Positions 32,141 to 44,243 of a stretch of DNA of 64,000 bases are shown piece by piece. Each line of letters starts with the position of its first letter. Position 1 is the stretch's first letter. The stretch spans positions 200,409 to 264,408 of the forward strand of contig CABFPE010000280.1 in assembly GCA_900660155.1 (NCBI GenBank), written 5' to 3'. A program made the translations under genes and the position numbers. The notes beneath the pieces were generated by a model, which was given only the letters and a program-made list of their open reading frames with translations, was not told the origin of the DNA and did no database searches. This stretch comes from Hofstenia miamia. Lineage: Eukaryota; Xenacoelomorpha; Acoela; Hofsteniidae.

Positions 32141-34416
32141 TTATATTTACAAACGTTTAGCAATTTAAGAAAATTGACGTTTGCGAATACAGTATTAATA
32201 GTAATTTTTTCAATATATTTTTAATTTGACCGCTCACCAATGCACTCGTCCACCACCTTCACTACGCCGCTTATAGTTATATACATATGGAATTTCAGTG
32301 AGCGTTTTGCATATTTTATAAGATATCGTGACAAGTTGTTTTGCAATGTATATTATTTAGTAATCAATATGATATAAGATTCATTAGAATGGCGACCTGT
32401 ATATAGCACTTACTATCATTTTTTAACACGTTCATTATTCAATTTCGCATTAAAACTTTGTATATAGTTGTCAATTAGGTTCATTCGCATAATCACAAAA
32501 ACATCATAAAAATACAATGAAAGATGTTGGTGCGCTTGGGCTACACAGTTTTTCATTTGAATAATTATGGGGAATAGTTATACTCGTTTATGTTGTTGAA
32601 ACTCGTGAATGTTTTATTAATAAATGTTTAATATCGGGATAGTTTCCTAGTGCATTTTATAGCCTCTGAGTTGATGTTCGAATGTAAACTTTATTAGATA
32701 TGAATTACTTCAACGGTTGCTTCTTTTTCAAATACTTGAACATTCGTCAGGCTGCCTTTCAATGGATGAAGTGTTCTGTAAATATTTGCATTTTTCCAAA
32801 TTGTACACCTGCGGTTTAAGCACTCGTGTCCGCCAACATTATGAATTTATTAATCCATAGTCAACAACACTCCTTCTTTACAACATTTCCCGCCACTTTC
32901 ACCAGAATTTGACTTGACTGATTTTACTTCTGCCAACTTTCCCTTTGAATTTTTCCATTTTTATTTCAAAGCGCATTGTTTTGTTTCCTTAATCATTTAG
33001 ATCGCCTGTTAACGTACATTAAATTTTTACACAGTTGAAACCATATGTTTTACGTTTGTTGATTTCCTAGAAATGTACCCATCAATTGCAGACATTTTGT
33101 AAAAAACACTATTGAAATCTGCCAACCACATTTTAAGTATTCTTTGATTTCAGAAAATAAAACTTTATATCTAATTCAAGATTATAGAGGTAATGAGGGA
33201 ATATTTCCATAAGTATTCTCCGAAAATATTGTGCATTAAAACGAATACTTTCAAGTAAAATGTATGCATTATGTAAAGCCAGTAGGCCTATTATAATCAA
33301 TTGAGTGTATTATATGCATGTCTCAAGAAATGATACAGATTTCTGAAATTTAAAATGTCACAGGCTACATTGGTTTACAATGTCAAAAATATGAAATATG
33401 CAATTTAACTTGCAAATGAATACACTACTCGTATATCTTAGAAAATTCAATTCCACAATTGTGTATTGCAAGTTGGTGGTTAAAATTTTTATAAAACTAT
33501 TAATTCCAATAAGTTGTGAATTCAGGCAATTTAGAAGGATTTGCTTAAATAACTGCTAATTATTTCGCATTGGTAGTGGCGGAAAACTTGCCTTTGAGGG
33601 TTGGCGCCACGGCAGCTGTTGCAAGTAATGACTTGATGCGTGCATTTTCTTGAGTTATTTTGTGCGAGATATTTGCAGCTGAATGGTTTTTTACGCACTG
33701 TGCAAGCTGTTGAAAGCACTGTTGAATCCTTTTCCAATCTGTTGCTAAACATTATATCAGACTCGACGCAAGCCTTTTCAACTGCAACTGCAACCAAATA
33801 ACTTTCTCCAAAAATCAACATGAATTTGAATAATGCTCGCTTTCAAATCAAATTATCGCAATTGCAGTCGCAAAAATCAGGTCTATTATTAACACACAGC
33901 TTTTGCAGACTAAAACTTCCCAATGTTAATACTTTCTTACAAATTTTTATCGCTTTTTGCCAGATCCCAATTTAGGATAGTAGTGACATACGAAGTGAAA
34001 TAATCTTTGATTAAATTTAGTTTTAAGTTGCATGCAAGTTTTAACTATGAAAATATCTAAGCAATTTGCATGTTTCCAATACAACGTGCTAAATTTTAAT
34101 TTCAATTCTGTTTACAATATTTTTGCTTCTAATCAGGTCTTAACCTTTTCTCATTGTAGCACCTAAAATTCATTCGGCTTGTTGATAAAATGGAGAAATT
34201 TATTGTGTGGTAACCTCAACTGGAGTTCAACGGAAAATATCATCCCAGTTATCAGTTATTTAATAATTCCGTTTGATTCCAAACACATTAAGATCATGCT
34301 TTAGTCCGATCACAGTGCAATTTAGGACCGTATCCCTTTGTACTGCAAACAATTTCTGATACAATATTTTCTCCGTTTGAAATTGAATGAGAAAATAAAA
34401 AAGCCAAATCAATTGC

Positions 34417-34417
<1 letters not shown>
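32141..34417. other. Intergenic, one unidentified minus-strand frame
   Basis: Mostly AT-rich, no clear gene. The minus-strand frame 33821-33531 (96 codons) contains CKYLAQNNSRKCTHQVITCN, a cysteine-spaced stretch with no family match that I know. Its base composition is less AT-rich than its surroundings, so the segment might instead be a conserved non-coding element downstream of SoxB1. Confidence 0.3.
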
Positions 34418-34448
<31 letters not shown>

Positions 34449-34732
34449 TGACGCTGGGTATATGGTTTTTATTTCGTTTTGTACCAAACGCCAGTTTTGT
34501 GCAAAAACCCATATACCTAGCGCCATCATGCCATATGAGGCCTCAAAAAATAACTCAAATTTTTTAATAGATCTGTTAATGAGGACCCTATGTGAGATTA
34601 TGTAAAAAAAATTGCGCCTGAACTTGGATTTTTTCAAAAACCCATATGCTCAGCGCCAGAATTTGTACTGGGGGCAGTACCTATTTACTGAAAAATACCC
34701 AGCGCCAATATATATATATATATATATATATA
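34418..34732. repeat. Cluster of AGCGCCA motifs and TA microsatellites
   Basis: Two TA runs (34418-34447 and 34709-34732) enclose four copies of a motif near CCCATATACCCAGCGCCA: one reversed at 34449-34470 and three forward at 34503-34524, 34636-34659 and 34691-34708. The outer copies touch the TA runs. A fifth copy lies at 25200. It may be nested copies of a small element that generates or targets TA repeats. Confidence 0.6.
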
Positions 34733-35279
34733 GATATTCATACTATGTTTTTTCGAAAGATTTCATCTATCAATTGCATCTGATTTTAAAGTTTCATACT
34801 TTTTAATGTCGAAAGCTTGAAATGGACATTTTTAACAAGTGTTTTTCATAACAAAGAAAATAAGAATGAGAGCTGTGGGCGAATTCGATGCTTCTTTGAA
34901 TTGAATAGCATTGGAGATGCTGCTTTGCTCAGTACAAAGATAATGGATAGTTATTCCATTTACTGCGTCAGAACAGATTTATATATATTAATCAATAAAA
35001 CACGTGTAACGTTTTTTTGCAAAAAAAAATATGTTCAATGCAAATCAATCATTGTTAAGATGGTTCTTTGTTTATTAGGATATTAGAATGAAATCAATGA
35101 ATTTTATTTGTTATTGTGAAAATACTTTTTACATGTTGATGTGAACATCATTTTGCTTTGGAGTGGAAGGATTAAAAGGATAGCTAGGTCAGAATGAGTA
35201 CAGTGTAAGTCAGTATAATTGTTATGGGTGAAATTTCCGCATAAGTCATCAACATAGTTATAATGCAATTACGTTACTA
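34733..35279. other. Intergenic, nothing recognised
   Basis: AT-rich DNA with an unremarkable plus-strand frame (34817-35086). Confidence 0.4.
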
Positions 35280-35560
35280 ATTATTGTAAGTTGAACAGAG
35301 ACGATAGCTATTTGCATGCTAAGCTTGGTACTTGTCCAACTGTCAGTAGTTGCTCACAACTCAATTCATCGATGCTCTATCGTCCCAACAGGGCGCATCA
35401 TTTTATACGTGGCTACGCGCTTTGTTTAAAATCTTGTTAACTGTTGATCGTTTTCATGTATCACTTGTTTCGCTTTGTGTTGAAGTGAAACTTTGTTTTG
35501 TTGTTAAGTGGTACTGTTTTCACACTCCTTTGTCTTCTTAATAGCTTTTTATCGCTAATA
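35280..35560. promoter_or_regulatory. Candidate SoxB1 downstream regulatory island
   Basis: A stretch of about 280 bases with more complex, less AT-rich sequence than its surroundings. It includes a POU octamer ATTTGCAT (35310-35317) and several CTTTGTT SOX-like sites near 35430-35530. It lies about 2.1 kb past the SoxB1 stop. Regulatory function is inferred from composition and motifs only. Confidence 0.3.
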
Positions 35561-36639
35561 ACTTGTAATAATGTCTCCCATTTACACTTCAGGTGTTTAT
35601 TAAAGCGTTCTTCCAACCAGTAACCTACCGAAACATGTTTTTAACACTTGCAAACTGTCAATGTAATCTATGAAAGCGAAACATTACCTGCTATTTAATA
35701 TTGCTAATGTAATGTTGATGCCTAATTGCTTTAGGTTTTCGTTTTAATAAATAAGCACATTTTGAACTAATTTTTGTAAGTTTGGCTTGTTCCAAATAGA
35801 AAGGGTATAAATATGCAATTTTAGTGTCATTAAGTCTGTTTCATTTGAGATCAGCATACCTTTAATATTCCACTCTTAAATTTTCTCGAATTCTTTGCAT
35901 ACAAATCAGTGAATTGGGATTCAGTTTAACAGACAACATTGAAAGTCGATCGTGTCAATGACATACCTAGTTTTTCGAAAATATTAGTCAGACTTGGTCA
36001 CCATATCCAGGGCGCCTTCAATAGCAACTTGCTGTCCATGATTGATAAAAAATTCAAACCCACATAGTGGCATTAAATCAATTACAGATTGTGTTTATTT
36101 TGAGACTTATTGTACATTACTCTGTCAGTTTGGTCGTGATGCATTGTACTGGATAATATAAAATGCGCGCGCTTTAATCGATAAACAAATGTTTTTAATT
36201 GTAAGCTTTTAGCAAGTGAAGCACTCCCATTTACAACGAAATCTGTCTTGAATTATTTTTAACAATTTTCATGTGTATTGTTTGTCTAATGATGGCGTGT
36301 ATTTTTTAGATTTTCATTAAAAAGTGACTTATCATTAAAATGCAAAACATCTTAATATTTTTTTATCAATATCCAATTGTTATGCGTACAAACGATCAAT
36401 TCATTGGGATTTCTTCACTATTATTTAAAATTTTCAATTTAAAAAGGTGAAAAATGGAAGTTGAACCTTGCTTAGAAACATTACGATTTGATTAACCTAG
36501 ATTTCTGGAAAAACTCCAATATTTATAGTTCAAATCTTTTTTTTAGGTTTTTAATTACACTTCGTGAATAATATGGATATATCAGAAAGCAATATCTGTT
36601 GCCTTTAACATTGACCTGTTTTGAGCTTTAACCGACTTG
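35561..36639. other. Intergenic, nothing recognised
   Basis: AT-rich DNA without supported genes or repeats. Confidence 0.45.
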
Positions 36640-36960
36640 ACCCTAAAAATTTGGTTATTGGAGATTTTTATAGTCGGTAAAATGGTGACCCGCTCAAAGC
36701 TTTTTAACCTAATTTGCTTATGCGCCATCTGTTGATAGCTGATGGTTTTTCTTTCATGAGTTTATTAATTTAGACAGGTGTGCGGCTGCATAAGTCGCTA
36801 ATTCACCTATTTTATTATGACAACTTTTAATTACACATTAAAAGCGCACACATATCCAATATTCAATATAAATTTACAATCATATGATCGCTGCTTAATC
36901 CGATTGCCTGACGGATTACTTTATTAAATTACACTCCAGTCCACCTTTGAACAAATTATT
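36640..36960. promoter_or_regulatory. Candidate SoxB1 3' regulatory island
   Basis: A complex stretch 0.65-1 kb downstream of SoxB1, with E-box CATCTG, CAGGTG, CTAATTCACC and AATCCGATT-like homeodomain sites. It stands out from the A/T-homopolymer-rich DNA between it and the gene. Function is inferred only. Confidence 0.3.
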
Positions 36961-37535
36961 GCTTTTCACCTTTCCTTCCTACACTACCTCGTTTTATTTA
37001 TTTTCCAAAGTTTTATAAAAATTTACTGTATAAAAGGTGTTTGCATAATTAATTTTTTTTAAAAACTACTGAGAATTAATTTTTTGCATATTTTTTTCTA
37101 TAAATTATTATTTTATCAAATAATTTTTAAATGATTTTAAGTTTCTATAAATTTAGTTTATTGGAAATGACATTTTACTTTAATTTCGTCCGAAAGCACT
37201 TAGTTTATATGTTGTAAATTTTATTTTTCAAATGAATTCCTATAAATGGTTAAAGTTATTTTTCTAAAATGCAAAAATAAAATTAGGATTTTAAAAACGT
37301 TTTTATTTTTTGTCATATAAATAATTACTTATATTCAACAGTAATGAAGAAAACATTCAAGTTGTTTTAACATAAAGTAATTTTATTAGAATTATTTTAA
37401 AAATATAAAACATGTGAGACAATAATAAATTAAATTTTGAAAAATAGGTAACTATAAAATGATGTATTTTGGAACACATATAAATCTTAAAAAATATTTG
37501 AATAAATAAATTTATAAAATTGTAATAAATGACAT
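36961..37535. other. Very AT-rich gene-flanking DNA
   Basis: Nearly pure A/T with no frame; lies beyond the SoxB1 polyadenylation signal. Confidence 0.5.
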
Positions 37536-37541
37536 TTTATT
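37536..37541 (-). terminator. Polyadenylation signal of SoxB1
   Basis: AATAAA on the minus strand, about 64 bases after the stop codon. Confidence 0.5.
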
Positions 37542-37604
37542 AAAGGCTGATCGCACAACCTGAATTTAACTACAAACTGTGATTTCATGATTGAGTCTGG
37601 ATGT

Positions 37605-38435
37605 TTACATGTGGGTGAGAGTCGGAGGCGGCGGGTGCATAGATTGGTGATAGTGGTGTGACATCATCTGCCGCTGTGGATCGTCCATTCCTGGAGGTAG
37701 ATACAGTGACATCATGTCGCTCATACTCCCATACGTACTCATTTTCTGCTGCTGCTGTTGAACTAGAGTTTGTTGTGGTTGTCTGTAGTCTGGGGGAGGA
37801 CTGTGTGGTTTTGGTGACTGCTGTTGGAATGCTGTTTGTGGATAATAAGACGTAGGAGCATACAATTGACTCATGTCCGGATAACGGGTTTGGAATGGTG
37901 CTGGGGATGTAGCTGCTTGGTAAGCATCCATAGGATATGCAGCTGTTGGTGGAGGCATGTATCCATTCATTACGTACTGCTCGTGTGCGCTTCTGTGAAT
38001 TGGTCCACTGCCGTTTGTAGGAATAATAGCACCAGGTAATCCAAATTTATCTTTTTTCATGAGGGTCTTGGTTTTCCTTCTTGGACGGTATTTATAATCG
38101 GGGTGTTCTTTAAGATGTAGAGCACGTAATCTTTTAGCTTCATCTATGAAGGGTCGTTTTTCACCATCGTTTAACAGTTTCCATTCTGCGCCGAGGCGTT
38201 TGCTGATTTCTGAGTTGTGCATTTTGGGATTTTCTTGTGCCATTTTCCTTCTTTGTCCTCGTGACCAAACCATAAACGCGTTCATGGGTCGTTTAACTCT
38301 GTCCATGGAGCCTTTCGAGCATCCAGTTTGCTGTTGATTTCCATTGTTAGGCGATAAGGGAGATTTCATGTCATCATCCATTAAGTGATGATTCGCAGCT
38401 TGCTGCATCATTTCCATGCTCATCATTATTGACAA
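37605..38435 (-). CDS. SoxB1: SoxB1 (Sox1/2/3) transcription factor
   Basis: A 276-residue intronless gene. The HMG box spans about residues 45-123 and is the SoxB1 type: [20 protein letters not shown], then [40 protein letters not shown] and the basic tail [19 protein letters not shown]. It binds the DNA minor groove at ACAAT/CATTGT sites and bends it. The C-terminal half is rich in Pro, Gln, Tyr and Met (transactivation), with a poly-Gln tract near 227-231. It ends in [11 protein letters not shown] (about 239-249), SHHYHQSM and a final LTHM, which correspond to the DMISMYLPG, SQHYQSG and LSHM tail of vertebrate Sox2. SoxB1 factors maintain neural and early ectodermal progenitors. The first ATG begins a Met-rich leader with [10 protein letters not shown]. 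Lack of introns is normal for SoxB1. The family assignment is firm; whether it is the only SoxB1 gene is unknown. Confidence 0.97.
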   Translation of the reverse strand: MSIMMSMEMMQQAANHHLMDDDMKSPLSPNNGNQQQTGCSKGSMDRVKRPMNAFMVWSRGQRRKMAQENPKMHNSEISKRLGAEWKLLNDGEKRPFIDEAKRLRALHLKEHPDYKYRPRRKTKTLMKKDKFGLPGAIIPTNGSGPIHRSAHEQYVMNGYMPPPTAAYPMDAYQAATSPAPFQTRYPDMSQLYAPTSYYPQTAFQQQSPKPHSPPPDYRQPQQTLVQQQQQKMSTYGSMSDMMSLYLPPGMDDPQRQMMSHHYHQSMHPPPPTLTHM

Positions 38436-38506
38436 ACACTAACAGACGAGAAAGTAAACAGAGTTCTCTAAGAATAATTTTGTTTAGACGACTTGATGAG
38501 TTGTGT

Positions 38507-38645
38507 GGCTAATATATGTAGCGATTTAGACTAAATGTTCGACTCTCGTGATGCGAGTATAAGTTTGTACTCTATGCCAATTTGCGATTGGCAGAGATAT
38601 TTCAACCAATCAGCAAGCAGCGTACGCTACAATTAGGTACGTCAT
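38507..38645 (-). promoter_or_regulatory. SoxB1 core promoter
   Basis: Upstream of the SoxB1 ATG on the minus strand are, going outwards: ACATATATTAG (about 38512-38522) and CTTATACT (about 38556-38563) as TATA-like options; a CCAAT/ATTGG pair at 38577-38591 (CCAATTTGCGATTGG); another CCAAT at 38606-38610; and a CRE/ATF-like TACGTCAT at 38638-38645. NF-Y-type CCAAT sites are known in vertebrate Sox2 promoters. The transcription start cannot be fixed. Confidence 0.5.
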
Positions 38646-39747
38646 AATTCCGAAAGATGCTCCACATCAAATTTTGTTTTTAACTTAAGGCATTTTTAAA
38701 ATCATTCTAATTGTTCGCATCAAACAGCTATCTTTTTCCCTCGATTTTGAATGATTTTCTTTTTTAAAAATTTTCTAATCATTTCTTGGAACCCATCAGA
38801 TACAAAACGTGTGCAGGTGTAATATGTTTAAGTGGGGTGTTATAAACAGAGCATTTTTTCAAAAATATATCTAATATATTTCGAAACTATTATATTCAAC
38901 AGCCTAATGTGTTTATAAATAATTGGAGTAACTTTCTTCATAATTTTTAATTTTTTCAATTCATTTCTTTTTCCAATACAAATTACTTACTAAACGTTGT
39001 GTTATTTTGTGAAAGAGTGTATTTATTTTTGGTTGTTTTTATAGTTTATAATGTTTTTCATGAACCAAATAGATGAAAATCAATTTCACAAGTATGATGT
39101 TTTCATCCTGTCTTTTATTCTTGGAAGTCCATCTATTGACCAAATTCTATTTCTTTATTTGCATTTTAATTTTTAATGATATTTGTTTGCAGATGTTCGT
39201 TATCTTATCTGAAATCCAGTTAATCACGTGAACATCGTGCGTTAATTTAAGATGCCTAATTGATGATTTTTTTACTGATCTAAATCCATTTCGTTGTTTT
39301 GATATGTGAATGTTCTAGAAAATTCAAGATTTTATGGAATTAAGGTGCTTATCATTTTTCGATACATGTATGAATTTATCTAAAGTTTATTGTGATTGTG
39401 CTGAAGGTGATAAGTATTGAACCTTGCCTATCTTGGTGTAACTTTCACATCTCGTTTCGAGAGTAGAGTTTATTGTAGGATTTGAAATCCATTCGTATAC
39501 AATAATGTTCATAGCGTGTTATTTTATGTGTGCATAGAGCCAATAAATTGAAAAATACGAATTCATTTTTTTTGAATGCAGCATTTCTAGAAATCTCTAG
39601 CTATTTTTCCAAATACTTCCAATTATATTCATGAACTGTTTTCAGTATGTGATAGAAAAAACTTTCGGAACACGTGAAACATTTTAATCATGTTTTTTTC
39701 CAACATGTACGCCTTTGATTATTGCTCTGAATTGTTTGTTTTTTTCA
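38646..39747. other. SoxB1 upstream DNA, no gene
   Basis: AT-rich DNA without frames; it begins the SoxB1 upstream gene desert. Confidence 0.45.
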
Positions 39748-39765
39748 GGGTGCCTAGTTCAAAGG

Positions 39766-39780
39766 TTAAAAAGGTCAAAA
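39766..39780. promoter_or_regulatory. Possible DR3 nuclear-receptor site
   Basis: AGGTTA and AGGTCA, spaced by three A, form a direct repeat with 3-base spacing 1.3 kb upstream of SoxB1. It is a single motif match, so confidence is low. Confidence 0.2.
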
Positions 39781-40009
39781 ACCCCTGAATTGTATCATGA
39801 TTTTGAAATCGTTTTCAGTAGAGATGCTTCCATTCCTCTTACCATCCAGATCATCTATTCATTAATTTTGACCCCTCTTATACCTTAGAATACATAGATT
39901 TTCACCGTTACTACTTGGATTATCATAATGTCTGCTGAAGAAGCATCCGTTAGTTTATTTTCAATTTTTAGCAATCAACCGCAGTCGACGCATTCTTCTT
40001 AAGTGATTA

Positions 40010-40022
40010 CTTTGATGCAAAT
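40010..40022. promoter_or_regulatory. SOX/POU-like composite site upstream of SoxB1
   Basis: CTTTGATGCAAAT joins a SOX-like CTTTG to a perfect POU octamer half ATGCAAAT, 1.6 kb upstream of SoxB1. The vertebrate SOX2-OCT4 composite is CATTGTTATGCAAAT, so this copy lacks two bases of spacing. It could be an autoregulatory element; the function is inferred. Confidence 0.3.
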
Positions 40023-42500
40023 TCAGTCGCCACGGGTGATGAAGTTTTTATCTTGATATTTATTAATTAGTTATGAATTATTAAATTGATAAAAAGCTTT
40101 TCGTCATAATTACTTAAGTTTCATGAATTAATAACACAACAGTTAGAGATGCTATGAAATGTGATTGATTGAGTGTGTGGTTGCAAAGCCTCGTGCTATT
40201 GAGATGATTTGGTAGTTAAAGAAGTAATTGATTCACTCTATTAATGGCTTTGTTTTATAATTTAATAGCTTTGTTGGTAATATTGTCAAAGTGCGACACG
40301 GCGCTTGCTAATTTCACCGAGTGTTTTTCTAACTGATTCCCGCGCTAATTTGCTTAAAAATTTCTTAATTAAATCGGGAGGATATGATGTTTTTAATGAT
40401 TACATCAACAAACAATTTTGTGGAAAATTTAATTCCGTTTACCTTCCCAAACATTCATGTGGGAAAGATGAAAAAAAGTCAGTCTTTGTTGCCGCAGGAA
40501 GTCAATTCTAGTAATTAAAAATGTTTTCGGAAAGACACTTTACCCAAGTCATTATAAAGAACGCTCATCTCTTCACTGGTGACGTTTTCTAAAATATATT
40601 CTCATTAATTAACCGACCGATGTATGCTTCAACCGACCCCTTCTCTCTCTCCTATAATTCTAACTTTTATAATTAATTCACCAACCAACACTTCCTTCAC
40701 GTAAACAGTTGACATATTGATTTAGTTTTTAAATCTTACGCTATTGTTTAAATGTTTTAAATATAATAACTTAATCACTTGTTAAACTTTTTAATTTTTT
40801 ATTTTAACAATAGAAAATTTGCCGCTTCAATTAATACTTTATTCGATTGTTCAATGAATGAAACACGTTCGCACCTTCTATTATTCTTTTAATAATTTCC
40901 TAGCTATTTAATACCAATCTATTTCAAATTCTTATAAACTACTCTTCTTTACAGGTTACATTGTCACTTTTTCCAGTTATTAATATTTTGCATGTATTGC
41001 CTTCCATTATCAGGAAACAAGCCTGCAATTACTAAATTAATGTTTTAATATAGCATCCTTTCTAATAACCACATTTCTTTCTATCCCTTTTATATAATTC
41101 TTACTGTATTCAAATTGCTCTATTTTAAATTTGTAAAAACACTCTTCTATCTTCTGACACACTGCATCTCTTGCACAAACATCTCGTTTCTATTTATACA
41201 AGTTTTGAGGAATCAGTTTTTATTTGTAATCATAATATTAATGATCTCAAAGAGTTACTCGTAATCTGGAAAATGAAATTGCTTTCCTTGTTTAATTATT
41301 TAATTCAGTTAAAACGTATTACCAAATAACTTAGTAATTGGTTAGCTACGGTAAAGTTTAATTGTTTAGAATTAATTGGAATTAATTAAAATTGATTTAA
41401 TTTTCCGGAATCTTTAAATACATCTTAATCGGCATACATATAATTTGAACTCGTCTGTAATGGAATTCATATAATGAATTAATCCATTTATCAAAGAGCT
41501 TTTTTAAATATATATCAAATCTTAATCTCCAGTATTTTAAAGTGTTTGCGTTGGTTCTTGGATATTTCAGGACAAACTTTTGTAATTATCAGGCTAATCA
41601 ATACATTATTATTTTTTACTCATGCAACTGTTTTTATCATGTTACCTAAGTTTTTAAATGGCATTTTAAAATTTTTTTATTTAAATTTGTAAAAATTAAA
41701 CTGCCTTTAAAATATTTGATAATTTTTACATGATTAGTTTGTTTTCCGCCTAACTGACACCCAATAGATTGCATGCCAAATTCTGATTATATTTTATTTT
41801 ATCTAATTTAAGTGATAATCCATAAAATCTCATTCCCAATTTAAAAAACTCTATTTTAAATAAGAACTTTTACAGTATTTAATTGTTTTTCAAATTAAAA
41901 GTTAGCTCTTCTCGCAATTTTGATCACTTATTTTTGTGGTGCAGGACTTCGTTTGTCGTCATGCTTCGAAATAGAATTGTTGCATAGTAAAGTGGAACAG
42001 TTTCCAACTAAAAAATGAAAAGAACGTTTGTAGTCGAAAATATAAGTCCATTATTTTAAGCGCTTTACTTTAACTATGTGATTGTTTTTCACACTCAATC
42101 AATTTATTATGCTCAAGAAAAAAGTAGAAAATGTCCATTTGCATTTGGGCCCGTCTCAACCCGACTAGTAGATTTCAGAATGCATTTACCAATTTATGGA
42201 GCATTGAATAATTACTAAATTATTACGTTATAACTGAATTTTCTGATTTTCTGAGTTAAAGCTTTCAGAAGCTTTATTTAAAATTTGTAACTTTTTATCC
42301 GCGAACAAACTTTATACCGGGATCGATTTTCATCTCATTTACAATGAATTTCGTTGAAAATCCAAGCGTAACCACTACAATGGCTACTTTCAACTGATGA
42401 GGCAGCAATATTTTGTTTTTGAAATTATTGCAGATTATATGATATTAATACGAAAAAATAAATTGTATCTTACTTATCATTTCTAATATTAATTTTAATG
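40023..42500. other. SoxB1 upstream desert
   Basis: AT-rich DNA with no gene. A somewhat more complex stretch (about 40280-40620) includes GACACGGCGCTTGCTAATTTC. The frame at 40305-40511 is not convincing. Confidence 0.4.
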
Positions 42501-42509
42501 AGAAATTGA

Positions 42510-42665
42510 TCCTTTCTAGATCGGGGAGTAGGAACAATGCATTCTAATTAAGCAAATGCACTCCCATATATTCTCTAATTGAATGGGCAATTGTCTTCAC
42601 CTCGCTTAATAAATTACAATTTATGCATTATCGGGCTTTGAACCAATCGCATCACAACCCCTCTC
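42510..42665. promoter_or_regulatory. Candidate SoxB1 enhancer with SOX/POU-like motifs
   Basis: About 150 bases, less AT-rich than the flanks, with GAACAATGCATT, CTAATTAAGCAAATGCA and ACAATTTATGCATT. These are SOX (ACAAT), homeodomain (TAATTA) and POU-like half-sites in close order, followed by AACCAATCGCATCAC. It lies about 4.1 kb upstream of SoxB1. Inference from motifs. Confidence 0.3.
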
Positions 42666-43859
42666 CTTCTATTTTTAACAAATAAATTCATGTCCATCAT
42701 CTCCATTTTTAAAGGCCTCCTACGATTAGTAAAGTAAACGAATGATATTTTAACAAATCTTTACCTCCCGCATACGCTATTGTTATTTTGAATTTTACTA
42801 TTTTTTGAAATTCTTAAACTTACCAAAGTTTTTCAATACTGAATTATGATCAAGATAGAATGTATTTGTGATTGGAAATATTTAGCTACTTTAGCATTAC
42901 TTATGATGCGAGAAATAGTTTTTTGGTGAGTTCATAGAAAGAGGGTTGGACTAGGGCAGTCGTTGTAACAGTTGGCTGACTGAGGGAATGGGTACTTAAA
43001 GCAACACATGTGTTTTTTCCGTCAGCTTTGACTTCTTTCCACGTGTTGTTTTGATATGCTACAGTTTTATTGTCTTCTCCACCAGATTGCGTTTTAACTG
43101 TCCCTTAGTTTAAAGCATTCGCTGAACATTTTCTTTTACTCTTTTATTTAAAAAATATATTTCTGCGAATAACAAATTTTTTATTTGACTTTGGTTCATC
43201 GATTACAAACGAATGTCAATCACATATTTGTTTTAGAAAAAAACTAAAACCATCTCATTTCAAAATTAACTCTATTTTAAAATTTTTGTTTTTCAGCTTG
43301 AATTTTTTACTCACATAGATAATCTCCAAAATGTTTGTCGTGAATTTGAGGATTAAAATACCAATAAGTGGAAAATAATTTTGTTGGGTCTTATGGATAG
43401 CGGATCGTATTGAAATTTGAACTTACAGATGCCATTCATCTTTTGTATTGTTAGTACTTATAGATATAGTACAAAGTTGAAATACGTCCGATAATAATTA
43501 TAATTAAAATTATTTAGATCTATCGTCTGATCAAAAGCCCACCAATTGTCACCTCAAAGTTTCGGATAATTATATTGCCTTGATCTGCAGCAAATCACTT
43601 CTGTGCAGGTTTCTTCACATGCCATTAAAGGAAAATATCAATATCGCGATAATTTTTAAAGTTACCTTTCCACAGAGTATATATGCCGCTTCATATCACA
43701 TGCAAGAAATTTAACATTTTTATAATGTTTTGTTTTAAATGTTTTTATTCAGATTTGATATTAAGTGTAGCTAGTTTACAATCATTATCATGTGCATGTA
43801 ACAACGTACAAACATTAATTAAATATTTTTTTAAGCGGAGGGTTTCCAGGTAGAAATGA
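42666..43859. other. SoxB1 upstream desert
   Basis: AT-rich DNA; nothing recognised. Confidence 0.4.
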
Positions 43860-43867
43860 CACATAAC

Positions 43868-44243
43868 CAGTGTTAGGAAAATAAGCTTTGAATTAAAAAA
43901 ATCGGATTTTTTTATTTAAATCAGATTTTTTTATCTAAATTTCAATTTTACACAATCTTCTAGGGTAGTAAATATTAGAAATCATTTTGATACTACTTCT
44001 TTTGAAATACAATAATTTAATAAATTTTAAATAAACTGAAGATAAAAAACATGCAAAACAATAAATTAAGAACTTGCCAATTCATTCCAATATTAGGGCA
44101 ATGTCTTCAAAACAATTGAATACACTACTTGTATCTCTTTAGTGCACTTGATTCAAATCAATAATTGAACTAATAATGTTCTTTGATTTAAATCCGATTT
44201 AAATCAATGATTTAAATCGAATGATTTAAATCGACCAACACTG
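43868..44243. mobile_element. Non-autonomous hAT-type element
   Basis: A 376-bp element. The left end is CAGTGTTAGG and the right end, reverse-complemented, is CAGTGTTGGTCGATTTAAAT. The exact 8-bp direct repeat CACATAAC flanks it at 43860-43867 and 44244-44251. Both ends carry multiple GATTTAAATC/TTTAAATC blocks, likely transposase-binding repeats. No coding sequence. Confidence 0.9.

Noticed and set aside
34260-34806. Frames with Ile-Tyr runs
   Set aside because: Translation of TA microsatellites.
37658-38337. Three plus-strand frames over SoxB1
   Set aside because: Shadows of the SoxB1 coding sequence.
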